Assembly (NCBI GenBank): GCA_024362935.1
Contig: JANCRA010000019.1
Span: 16,295,134 to 16,359,133 of the forward strand
From: Setophaga petechia
Taxonomy: Eukaryota; Chordata; Aves; Passeriformes; Parulidae
DNA: 64,000 bases
Direction: 5' to 3'
Numbering within the stretch: the stretch's first letter is position 1; each line of letters begins with the position of its first letter. Positions 39,025 through 48,696 of this stretch are shown in pieces. The notes under the pieces are model-generated. The model was not told the origin of the DNA and searched no databases. It worked only from the letters and a program-made list of their open reading frames with translations. The translations under genes and the position numbers were made by a program.

Positions 39025-39600
39025 GAGTGCTCTGTTGGATGGCTCTTCAGGAGGGATAGGCAAGGCAGAAGCAGGAGGAAGCATTGTATGTAATAAAAGG
39101 GTCAGAATGTGTGGAGTTCACAGCTGACACAGTTGGAAGCCTCTGAATAAGAATCAAGTGGCAAACAAATAATGGGGATGTCATTGTGGGAGTCTACTAT
39201 AGACCTTCTACCCAGGATGATGATGCCAGTTCTTTGAGGAACTAAAGGACACTTTCAAGTCAACTGCTTTTGCCCTTATGGGGGACTTCAACTCATGAGA
39301 AATTAACTGGAAGCATCACACAGTTGGTAAAACCTGGGCCAGAAGATTCCTAAAAAGCCTGGATGACAGCTTTATAGAACAGATCATAAAGGAGCTGACT
39401 TGGAAAGATGCCTGCCTTGATCTCCTGCTTTGTAACAGAGATGGTCTCATGAGCAAAGCGGAGATTGGCAGCCGTCTTGGCCACAGCAACCCAGAAGTGA
39501 TTGAGTTTAAAATCCCTGTTGACAGAAGGAAAAGTGCCTGCAAAAACTCAGCTCTGGACACGAGGAAAGCAGACTTCAGATTGCTCAAGAAATTAGTTAG
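39025..39600 (+). pseudogene. CR1 endonuclease remnant
   Basis: Begins inside the domain with a WLFRRDRQGRSRR-like segment. GVYYRPSTQDD follows near 39190-39230, and the catalytic-core LMGDFN is intact at 39275-39292, followed by a stop at 39296-39298. Downstream, GSRLGHSNPEVIEF-like sequence ends the domain. The N-terminal third with the first metal-binding residues is deleted. Stops and frameshifts mean it cannot encode a working nuclease. Confidence 0.85.
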
Positions 39601-39859
39601 TAAGGTCCCTTGAGAAAATGTTTTTGCAGATGCTGGTGTCCATCAGCGCTGACCACTTTTTCAACGCCACCTCCTAAGGGCACAGGAACAGGCAATTCCC
39701 AAATTGGGAAGTTAAGCAGGTGAGGCAGAAGGCCAACTTGTCAGAGCGGGAATGTTCTCTTTGAAATAAAGCAAGAAAGAGCAGTGTATGCTCAGTAAAA
39801 GCAAGGTCAGGCGACATGGGAAGAATACAGATATGTTGCTTGCCGCTGTACTGAGAAAA

Positions 39860-40318
39860 TTCATGCAGTCAAAGCTCAACTGGGGTTGAAATGGGGCAGA
39901 AATGAGGGTGACAATAAAAAAGAAGGTGTTTTCATTTATATTAATGGCAATAGACAGTGTAAAAATAACATTGGCTCATTTGTGAGTGAGCATGGTCATC
40001 TCACAAATGGGGACAGAGACAAGGAAGAGATGTTTAACTCATTCTTTGCTTTTGTTTTCAACGTGAATAAGGGACAAAAGGAGTCTCAGTGTCCTGATCT
40101 GGAAGACCATGACTGTGAGAATGGTCAATTCCAAGTCAACTTGAAACTGTGCAGAATCTGCTGCTCCAGTTGGATCCCTACAAATCCATGGGGCCTGATG
40201 GGATTCATCCAAGAATTCTCAAAGACCTGGCTGATGTCATAGCAAAACAACTTTTGATGATTTTTGAGCAATCTTGGGAATCCAGAGTTCCCACTGACTG
40301 GACACTGGTGAATGTTAA
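39860..40318 (+). pseudogene. CR1 reverse transcriptase, N-terminal part only
   Basis: Two overlapping frames (39886-40242 and 40149 onwards) carry the CR1 pre-finger and finger region: GHLTNGDRDKEEMFNSFFAF, then LLLQLDPYKSMGPDGIHPR. One frameshift separates them. The frame ends at DWTLVNV and joins C-terminal sequence, so motifs A, B and C of the polymerase, including FADD, are absent. Confidence 0.88.
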
Positions 40319-40965
40319 ATATGAGTCAGCAGTGCCCCGGCAGCCAGGAGGGTCAGCTGTGTCCTGGGGTGCATCAGGCACAGCATGGCCAGCTGGGCAA
40401 GGGAGGGAATTGTCCCACTCTGCTCTGCTCTGGGGCAGTCTCACCTCAGGTCCTGTGTGCAGTTTTGGGCATCACAATACAAGGAAGATATAAACAGCAG
40501 TTAGAGAGCATCCAAAGGCAGCAGCCTTGAGGGGATGCCAAATGAGGAACAGCTTAGGTCACTGGGTTTATGCAGTCTGGAGGAGACCTGGAGGAGACTG
40601 AGGGGAGGTCTCTTTGTGAGGACAAGACGAGGGACAAACACTGATCTCTTCTCTGTGGTGACCAATGATAGGACCTGAGAGAATGGTCTGATGTTGTGTC
40701 AGAGGAGGTTTAGGTTGAATATTGGAAAAAGGTAAATTCTTCACCCAAAGAGTTATTGGGCACTGGACCAGGCTCCCCAGGGAAGTGGTCACAACACCAA
40801 GTCTTACAGAGTTCAAGAAGTGTTTTTCACAAGGCATCAGTTTCAACAACCAACAATCTCAGTCACATGGTGTGATTCTTGGAGATGGTCCTGTGCCAGG
40901 CCAGGGGTTGGACTTGATCCTTGTGGGTCCCTTAAAACTCAACAAATTCTGTGATTCTGTAGTAC

Positions 40966-43900
40966 TACTTGGCATGAAGCCCTGCACATTTAGGGGCTTT
41001 AACCACTGAAAAATGTTGCAATATGTCTTGCCAACACCTCTAAAGCTGATTTCTGCTCTCTACATTGATGTCCCAGATTGTTGAGACAAGGATAAGGCCT
41101 TACTCTTGTTATCTTGGCATATGATGTAGTGAAGACTTTTTAAAGCATTTCAGATAGAGTATTAACTGACCAAAGATATACCAGTGCCAGACACAACACT
41201 GTTGAAAGTTGCTCAGGTATTCCCTAATAAAGTCAGCAAGAAAACCTGAAATGGTTTCTGCTCAACAGAGAGCCATGAATCCCATAAAAGTAAGCCCTTA
41301 GAGGTCAAGATCTAAATGCCCTCCTCAATTTTTCACTAAGGTGGTCTGGGACTCGGATATAAATTATTTGGAAATACTGAAGACACACTCTACTACATAC
41401 TCCCATGCAACAGCATACTGAACCACCTACTGTAATCTGGAATAATATAATGCTGGAAAAGAGATCAGATGGCAATGTACTGAACTGACTTAGATATGCA
41501 CACTAGGAGCAAAATTCCTGGCATTTCTTCTCAGGTAGACATTTCAGCAATTTAGGTTTTGCCAGGAGCAACTTACCACTACCATATGCAGTCTTAGAAA
41601 CCCCTGGCAGGACTTCACTGCTGCTGTTATCTCTTACCTCCCTCAAGGCTCCCAAACTGGTAAAATAAATGCTCTGCCGAGCTGGTGATGAAGCACTGTA
41701 AAACCTATGATGGGTGAATTGAAATATGTTCTCTGGTTCAGCTGCAAGCTTGCAGTCTGATTTAAACCACATGGGGAATGTATAGATCTGTGTATTGTCT
41801 GATACATAGATTGTCTTTAAAAGTCTCAACTCCAGCATCTTGTGTATTTCCAGCTTTACTGGAAAATTCTTTAAAACACAAGAGTGGTACTTCAGAGAAG
41901 GAATTTTTTCTTCAGTTTTTTGTTAAACTACTTTGAGTTCTTGCATAAGGTGTTATCAATATTATCCCCTTCCCTTTTCTTTTTGATAATAATACCATGA
42001 ATATCTCAAAGGTTAATGAAATAGAATTCCTTAATTTTTCAGATTTTTTCTTATTTTCAAATTAAGAGGAAAGTATTAAATGTTTTTAAGTGGAGATTTT
42101 TGTTCCCAGAATTAGAAAATATTTTCTTATTATGATTTATCATTTTACTTCTACTTCTTCAAGGCATCAAGAAGTAAGGGATTGGCAACAGAAGTAAAAG
42201 AACTACTGGTTCCTAAAGAATTAGAAAATGTTCTGCTTCATTTTTTTTCAAGATGGTCTGCTATTTTGCCAGTTCTGGCTATTCATATTTATTGCTATGT
42301 TAGTACTACTTTAGTGCTACAGGTATCTACAAATTAAGTCTTCCTTCTGTATTTTGCTTCTGTTTGTATTGTAACAAAATATTATATGACAACACTAATT
42401 ATTAACAGCCAAGGTAAATAATGACCCAAGTCCTTCACACATTTGCAAATTAATTTCAAATTTGCAGGTTAATTTCAACAACCTGGCAAATTTTAGATAC
42501 TTACAGAAATACCTCACAGGTTATAAGACAGTCAAATTAGCTTTTAAAAAAGTGCCATTTTCTACAATCTAAGGTAGAAAAGTCATAAAATTTTCCTTTT
42601 CTTTTTTTTAATGCAGGTGAAGGAGAAGTGAATTATATGGGAAAACTGATCTTCAGGATGCCTCATTTTTATCTTGATTTGACAGTCTTTGATTGCATTT
42701 ATGCTACTTTCTTTTAGCTTCTACCTCGTGCTTGCCTCATTTTATAAACTTGTAATAAGAATGGTGACCAGTTTTTGGCTAAATGTTATATAAGGATTCT
42801 CTCATTTTTGTTTCAAATTATTTGAATTTTTCTTCCAGAGAGAACAATATTTCCATTCCTCCTTCTAAAAAAATTAGTAATCAAAAATAATAATCATAAA
42901 ACCTTTACCACCTCATTCCTAAATTTGCTGTTCACAAATGCTGGCTGACTAAAAACCCAATATATGGTGCTTGTTAATGAATGCTGAAATTCATCAATAC
43001 TCTGCTTATATCCAGTATTAATATGCTGATGAAGAAAAGTCTGTTCTTCTCTCTACTACTTTGGTTCTTAAACTTTGCACCCTAAAATTGAGCTCCTACC
43101 CTCTCCAGAATATGTTTGTTGTACCACCATAGTGAAATGTCAGAAGATAGTGATGAGACTAACTTCTCCTGACCAGTGGATTTTTGCTTTTCCCTTTCTC
43201 TCAGGGGCTCACATAACACTTTTCAAAGGAACTGAGGGAATATACTTATTTCTTTTTACAATGAAGACATTCTTTAATTGAATGAACATCTAAAAATAGT
43301 TCTTTAAACTCCAAGATACATTCCTTTTTCTGTTCAAGGGAATAATTTTTCTCATATCTGTTGTACTCAATGAATACATAGATACCGAGAAAGTTAAAAA
43401 TCTCTATGCCCCTTCTAATTGTCTAAATATCACCCCATGTTTTGAATTTAGTTTTTTTTTTTATCTGGGTCACAAAGAAAGGACTGCATGCACCCAGGAG
43501 AGAAAAAGGATAATGAATCTCATCCAGTATCCAGTACTGTACAAAGGAGGAAAAAAATGCACTCAGCAGATTAAAATGAAATATGCAAGAATACCCTGGA
43601 AATGATGTGTTCGGTCTTTATGTGTGAATTAAAGCCTTCATTTTCTAATAGCTTATTCTAATTTCCCTGTGTGGTTAGTACGGTAGACCTTAAGCCCAAG
43701 AAATGATTAAGAGAAAAAAAAAATCCCTTTTGCTCTAGGATGTAATCCTTCCATTCGTAGATACCAATAGATCGGTCAAGTGGCAAAGACTAAAGAAGCT
43801 ATAAAAAGACTAAAGAAGGCTATAAAAAGAGTATCTAGAGGAGTTTCATTTCCCCACAAGCTTGTGACATCATAGCTGTATTTTTAGTGAATTCTTATCA

Positions 43901-44881
43901 TTATTTAATGTCTGGAGCAAATTAACATGTCTCTATCTGAACATATGACTCTTTTGAAAAGAGATAGCAATATGCCCATGTATCTGAAGCACAGACCACA
44001 GACCATGACTGTGGTAATCATCATAATTTCAGCAAAGGTAGGATTAAGGAAGAACCACCATTATCTTGTTATAACTGAAGATCTATATTCATGCCAATTA
44101 TAATATGAAAATGCAACTTATATTATACTACTAATAAAAAGAAATACAAAGGGCATATTACTTTAAACCTAAGTTAAAAGTAGTGTGGTAAAATAAATGA
44201 ATGGAAACTCAGCTACAATTTTCAGGCAGTGACACCAAAACTTTCCTAGTTGCCTCTCACTTGTGTGTTCAACTTAATTATTATCTAAGAAAGAAAGGTG
44301 TTATGAAAATATCCAGAAAGATGCTTGTTCAAACAAGCATGTAAGTGGAAAGCACAGTACCATAACATATGGGAACAGTTGAGAAGATGACAAAACCAAC
44401 TTAAATACAGCCTGTTAAAAAACGTGTTTACAGTGAGTATCCTGATGTTATTTACGTTAACACTATTAAAAATGTTGTCAATATTACTATTAAAGATATT
44501 TTCATTAATTGTGTAAGAAAACAATATCTAATTCACTACAAGAGCATCTATAATGGCTTCTTTGGGTTTGAGACACCAGAGAGACTATAAAAAATGAGAG
44601 ACAGACTTAATGGTCAACTATATTTGCTCTAAACCTACAAAACAACAGCTTTTGAGCTTCTCTGCCTTCCTTTTATCAAGTTATATCAAAGCAGTTACCT
44701 TAAAATCACAGAGTTCTTGCATTTACAGCAAGAAATGCTTATACTAGATTTCTTTAAGTTGCAGCGGTTTATATCATTTAGGTCATTTGTGCTTTTAGGC
44801 AGTAAAGGCAGGGTGACGAAGATGTGAGGAATTACAGCCACTGTTTTATGCTGTGATGTTCATTAAGCTAAGCCACAACTT
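40966..44881. other. Anonymous noncoding DNA
   Basis: No gene or transposon recognised over 3.9 kb. A minus-strand open frame of 111 codons at 41503-41838 resembles nothing I know. A short tandem doublet lies at 43785-43830. Confidence 0.5.
43785..43830. repeat. Two-copy ~22-bp tandem repeat
   Basis: AAAGACTAAAGAAG(G)CTATAA occurs twice in a row, with one extra G in the second unit. Confidence 0.85.
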
Positions 44882-45313
44882 AGATTCATAGATTTCAGGG
44901 CCAGAAGAGGCCATTACTATCATCAAGCCTGACCTCTTACTATAGCAAAGGGCAAAAAACGTCAGTCAGTAATTTTGAAATCAAACCCATAACTTTGGTT
45001 TGAGATATAGTACATCTTCCAAAAAGACATGCAGTCTTAATTTAGAGATTGGAGGTAATAGAAAATCCATTACTTTCACAGGTAAATTGTTCTAATGCTT
45101 CATTACTCTCCGTGCTAAAAATGTTCACTTTACTTCTCAGCGGAATTTGCCTATCTTCAAACTACTGCCACTAAGAGCAAAAAAAACTCCAACTTTTTTC
45201 TTCTAAATTAAATTTAGTACTACTAAAAAAATTTCTATTTTACTAGGATATTGTCATCAAGATTGGGCTCAATCTTCTTCTGTAAATGTAAATTGACTAA
45301 GTTCTTTTTCTCT

Positions 45314-45663
45314 TCAACTTAAATCAGTCCAATAATTTTTACTCAACTTTTCTGATATTATCATAGAACAATAACCTAAATAGGATGTTGTTAATTCCAT
45401 TTGAAAATGCAATGCTATCTTTTTCTTCATCACATTATCCCCATGTCCGTCTCTGTTCACAAGGAACAGGTCCAGTAGTGAACCTTTCCTCATTGTTAAA
45501 CTCATCAGCTGTGTCAGGAATTTATCTTGAACACACTCCAGGATCCTTCTAGAAAATTTACTCTCTGGTGTACTCTATTCTCAGCAATCTGGTATATTAA
45601 AGTTCCCCATGAGAAGTGCCCTGGCACAGCTATATACACCACGAACAAGACGGGACAATCCTT
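45314..45663 (-). pseudogene. CR1 endonuclease, C-terminal half
   Basis: On the minus strand, LLMGNFNIPDC near 45625-45595 is the GDFN motif with D changed to N, removing a catalytic aspartate. MRKGSLLDLFLVNRDG near 45500-45450 is the downstream conserved block. It is the continuation of the fragment at 46688-47100 on the far side of the solo LTR. It ends abruptly near 45314 beside CR1 3' UTR sequence. Confidence 0.82.
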
Positions 45664-45668
45664 GTCAG
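45664..45668. repeat. Target-site duplication, left copy (GTCAG)
   Basis: Identical to 46683-46687 and directly abutting the LTR start TGTC. Confidence 0.9.
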
Positions 45669-46682
45669 TGTCTGAGTAGTTCATTCACGCATCAGTCTCA
45701 GCACATTGTTACAACAATGGAGACAAAAGATGCAACCAACTCACTGAATCAAACAGAATGCCAAAGAGACATAGTGTTACAGCATATCATAAAGTCATTT
45801 CCATCTGCGTTTCAGCCAGTCACATATAGAGCACAAGCATATTGACAATACTTCTATCCAATCACTTAAAGCACACGTAGCTTTGGTTAAAACAATCGCG
45901 GCCTATATTCAAACACAATAGCTTGTTCATAAGAAACAAGGCACAGAGCTCTATTCATTTTTAACCTTCTAAAGATATACAGTAAGTAAACTTGTTACCA
46001 CCTAAGGCAGCACCTAACATAGGCCTATTGTTCTATTTCTCACGTCTACATTACGAATTTTTCTGCTGCTTTAGCATCTCACTGTCTTTACTGTCACTGA
46101 GGCCTGTCTTTTTCTAACTTTCTCAAGACCCTCTAATTTTAAGGATTCCCGCAAGAAGAAGACAGAATTTTGAGACTTCTCTCAACTGCCTACAGAATGT
46201 ATTTTCTTTCTCTTCATCATGGTCAGCTGTGGAGAGATTAATTCAAGAATAGCTAAAAGAAAGAAGCCATGAGACATACAATTGAGAGAAAAGTAAAGGG
46301 ATAAGTAAAGCAGTTTCTAACAGTTCTCAGCCTTCTGATTTCTATAAACAATTACTCTCTTTTGAAAACAATAAAGTTCTCAAGCGCATCCTTATTCACA
46401 GCAAAGTTCTCAAGCAGCTTTCTCATAACAAGTGAGTATTCTATCTTTGGCTGTTTTAAGAACAGACATGGAAGTTTTGAGAACCATTCATATCAAAGTG
46501 AGAAAAGAAATCTTAGTATTGTAAACAGAAAAAGTAGTTAGAGCTTCTCTGTTAGCCTGTCATGTACTTAGATTACAGAATATGTATGAAGCTCGTTAAC
46601 ACTGTTATTTAAAAAGATTGATAGACCAATAAACCGAGTTCGATGCATTACCCGGGTGGTCGTTCTCCCCTCGTCTCCGACA
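45669..46682 (+). mobile_element. Solo LTR, 1,014 bp, endogenous retrovirus, plus strand
   Basis: Begins TGTC and ends GACA, complementary ends with the TG...CA termini of an LTR. It is flanked on both sides by a perfect GTCAG direct repeat. An AATAAA polyadenylation signal at 46628-46633 lies about 50 bases from the right end, giving plus orientation and a short R-U5. Removing it and one GTCAG rejoins the CR1 endonuclease on the minus strand. No retroviral coding sequence is present, so the provirus was reduced by recombination between its LTRs or never held more here. A 5-bp target duplication is used by several endogenous retrovirus classes; the family is not named. Confidence 0.9.
46628..46633 (+). 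promoter_or_regulatory. LTR polyadenylation signal AATAAA
   Basis: Canonical hexamer 49 bases before the LTR right edge. It sets the plus orientation of the solo LTR and marks the U3/R side of the poly(A) site. Confidence 0.75.
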
Positions 46683-46687
46683 GTCAG
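46683..46687. repeat. Target-site duplication, right copy (GTCAG)
   Basis: Directly follows the LTR end GACA. The pair shows a 5-bp staggered integration cut. Confidence 0.9.
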
Positions 46688-47100
46688 CTGGTCTTAAAAA
46701 GCTCCCATTGTGATATCTACTTTTTTGGCCTTCCCCCATGTCTCATCCATAAACATTCAACACTAACGTTGCCATCATTAAGTTCTAGAAAACTGAAACT
46801 CTCCCTTATGTACAGAGCTACCCTACCACCTCTCCTTCTTTGTCTATATCCTCTGAAGAGTTTATAGCCATCCACTGCAGCTGTCCAGCTTCTGTGATAT
46901 GTCACCCTGTTTCCATGATGTCAGCTATGTTATGGTTTTCCTGCTGTACTATGGCTTCTAGCTCTTTGTTGTTTCCCATGCTGTGTGCGTTGGTGTAGTT
47001 GTACTTCAGTTGGCCTATTAATCATACCACTTTTTGGGGGAGTAAGGCCCTAATTCCTTTGGGATCCTTCTCACACAGTTCTGTGGTTTCTAACATATCA
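46688..47100 (-). pseudogene. CR1 endonuclease, N-terminal half
   Basis: The minus strand gives YNYTNAHSMGNNKELEAIVQ near 47010-46950, then an ADIMET segment corresponding to the ITET metal-site region, then AVDGYKLFRGYRQRRRGG and a VECLW-like stretch. This is the start of the CR1 endonuclease. The frame is broken at least once (WW of the usual ETWW replaced) and stops where the solo LTR is inserted. About 90 bases upstream of the domain (to about 47100) also fit the CR1 linker. Confidence 0.82.
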
Positions 47101-47341
47101 ATAACACTTTGCAGCTATGCAGCTCCATAGATCTCCAAATACAAAACAGAGCATTTGTGCTAAACACAATGATGATAATATAGAAATGTTCTTCATTTTC
47201 TGAGATGGGCTGACACAGATCCAAGGCCTTTTCTGCATTTCATACTGCCATGCTTTCTTGAGATGCTAGAGGAGACACAGCAAGGACTGGTGACCCCACC
47301 TGACCAAAAAGATATGCAGTACAATATGACTTCATGCTCAG

Positions 47342-47349
47342 TATATAAA
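47342..47349 (+). promoter_or_regulatory. LTR TATA box (TATATAAA)
   Basis: Good TATA match in the position expected for the U3 promoter, about 170 bases before the polyadenylation hexamer. Activity unknown. Confidence 0.55.
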
Positions 47350-47515
47350 CCTGGGGAGATAAGGAAGAAGGGGAAGACGTTTGGAGTGATATCATTTGTC
47401 CTTTCCAAGTGTGTGGGGCTCTGCTCTCCAGAAGATGGCTGAACAGTTGCCTGCCCATGGGAAGCAGTGATTTAATCCCTTGTTTTGCTTTGTTTGTGTG
47501 CCTTTTACTTTCCCC

Positions 47516-47521
47516 ATTAAA
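47516..47521 (+). promoter_or_regulatory. LTR polyadenylation signal (ATTAAA)
   Basis: Common variant hexamer, followed by a T-rich stretch and the LTR end about 127 bases later. Confidence 0.55.
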
Positions 47522-48605
47522 CTGTCTTCATCTCAACACTTGATTTTTCTACCTTTTACCCTTCTGATTCCATCCCCCATCCTGCTGATAGGGGAGTGAG
47601 CGATTGGCTGTGTGGTATTTGGCTACTGGCTGGAGTTAAAGCACAACAGCCTGCTAGCTCCTGTGCAGGAGTTAACATTTAGGAAATGCATCTAGCTGCA
47701 TTTCCCCTCTTTGAGACAGGTGTACCCTGTCTGTTGCCAACAGGCCTGTGTCATGTAAACTGATCTGTGAACTAAACTACAAAATTCTGATGGTGACATG
47801 GGGCTAGGAGCCGTGTATTGATATAATGGTTTTTACTGTTTCTTCCATTGCTATTCTCTACAGCTTGAAGGACAGAGAACATTATTTGGGCTTCTGATCT
47901 CTTGAAGACTCATCCCAAGGTCCTGAAGTCTCTCTTGATAATCCATGGAACACTTGTTGCTCCCTACCTCAAAACTGAATAATGGACATACTATCTATTG
48001 TGACAAGAGTAAGTGTATGGTGGTGTCCATCTGTTCACAATTCATTCTTATTACATAAAATTTGATGATTTTCTGCAAACGGTAATGGAAAGGTTGAATT
48101 CCAAATTGAGTTAGCTCTTTTTGAGAAGTGGTACAGGTTCAGGCTCTGTATTCTCATTCTAACCAGATGGAAGAACACCAACTCACGGTGCTAATACTCA
48201 GTTCTGTGTTCAAAATTGAAATCCCAATCTGATAGGAGAAATGTGGTTCAAAAATAAAAGATCATAGTTAAAGGAGATAGAGAGATGACCTGTCAAAATA
48301 ATAAGATCTGACCTTGCTGAAGTCACTGCTGCACACCAATGTATGCAGCCTACACTGTAGGTCATTATGCATATGATATCCCTGAATAGGCTTACCAACA
48401 AGATCTTCATGTCCAAGAGGTGCAGAGAAGATGAAATCACCTGGTCTGCTCATCTGTAGTGATGTAGTACCTCACTATAGTTTTGTGTGTTTCAGTTAAT
48501 TTAGATGAACTCAAAGAGATCTGAACACCAGGATTCATCTATTTTGTTGTGGAGTCAACACTTTGTCACAAATTCTCTTTATGGACTACACAGAGCTACA
48601 GTGTT

Positions 48606-48696
48606 AAAAAAAACAACAAAACAACAACTACAACAACACAGAAAAAAAACCAAAAAAAAAACCCCAACACAAAAAACAAAAAAAGAAAACAAAAAT
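48606..48696. repeat. A-rich low-complexity tract with CAA/CAC interruptions
   Basis: Runs of A separated by C, including ACAACAACA blocks. It reads as a T/G tract on the minus strand and yields an artefactual F/V-rich frame there. Confidence 0.85.

Larger units (their letters stand above)
38885..40965 (+). mobile_element. CR1 non-LTR retrotransposon with two internal deletions
   Basis: Order on the plus strand: a piece of ORF1 coiled coil, then endonuclease, the first part of reverse transcriptase, then directly the C-terminal region and 3' UTR. The 3' end has the CR1 signature (a TTGTGGGTCCC-like block followed by ATTCTGTGATTCTGTAG at about 40950-40966). Two junctions skip expected sequence. 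Near 39020-39035 ORF1 runs straight into the middle of the endonuclease. Near 40312-40318 the finger region of the polymerase runs into the C-terminal MSQQC region, removing the catalytic core. The true 5' end may lie further left, up to about 38400. Confidence 0.92.
44882..47100 (-). mobile_element. Old CR1 element, minus strand, split by a solo LTR and lacking reverse transcriptase
   Basis: Reading the minus strand, the endonuclease begins near 47010 and continues to 46688. It resumes at 45663 to about 45314 after a solo LTR, then passes directly to CR1 3' UTR sequence (45310-44882). That part ends at the left edge in AGATTCATAGATTTCAGGGCC, the complement of the CR1 3' terminus. The whole reverse transcriptase is missing at the junction near 45310. 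The alternative is two separate CR1 fragments, one with a 3' end and one with endonuclease. The 3' part resembles an old CR1 lineage also common in turtles and crocodilians, by memory only. Confidence 0.8.
47105..47648 (+). mobile_element. Second LTR of a different avian-type retroviral family, plus strand
   Basis: TATATAAA at 47342-47349 is followed by purine-rich sequence and a block containing AGATGGCTGAACA and GCCTGCCCATGGGAAG. Then come ATTAAACTGTCTTCATCTCAAC with a polyadenylation hexamer at 47516-47521, and an end GTTAAAGCACAACA at 47648. This order matches, by memory, a common bird LTR that ends GGTTAAACCACGACA. The 5' boundary is not resolved: the element abuts CR1-derived sequence near 47100, and I find no convincing target duplication or TG start. 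It could be 5'-truncated or an LTR whose edge has decayed. Confidence 0.75.

Noticed and set aside
41503..41838. 111-codon minus-strand frame
   Set aside because: No recognisable family, no splice or promoter context, and a length reachable by chance in 64 kb scanned in six frames.
47105..47648. Treating the two LTRs (45669-46682 and 47105-47648) as the ends of one provirus
   Set aside because: Their terminal and internal sequences differ, the sequence between them is CR1 endonuclease, and the first LTR has its own flanking target duplication.
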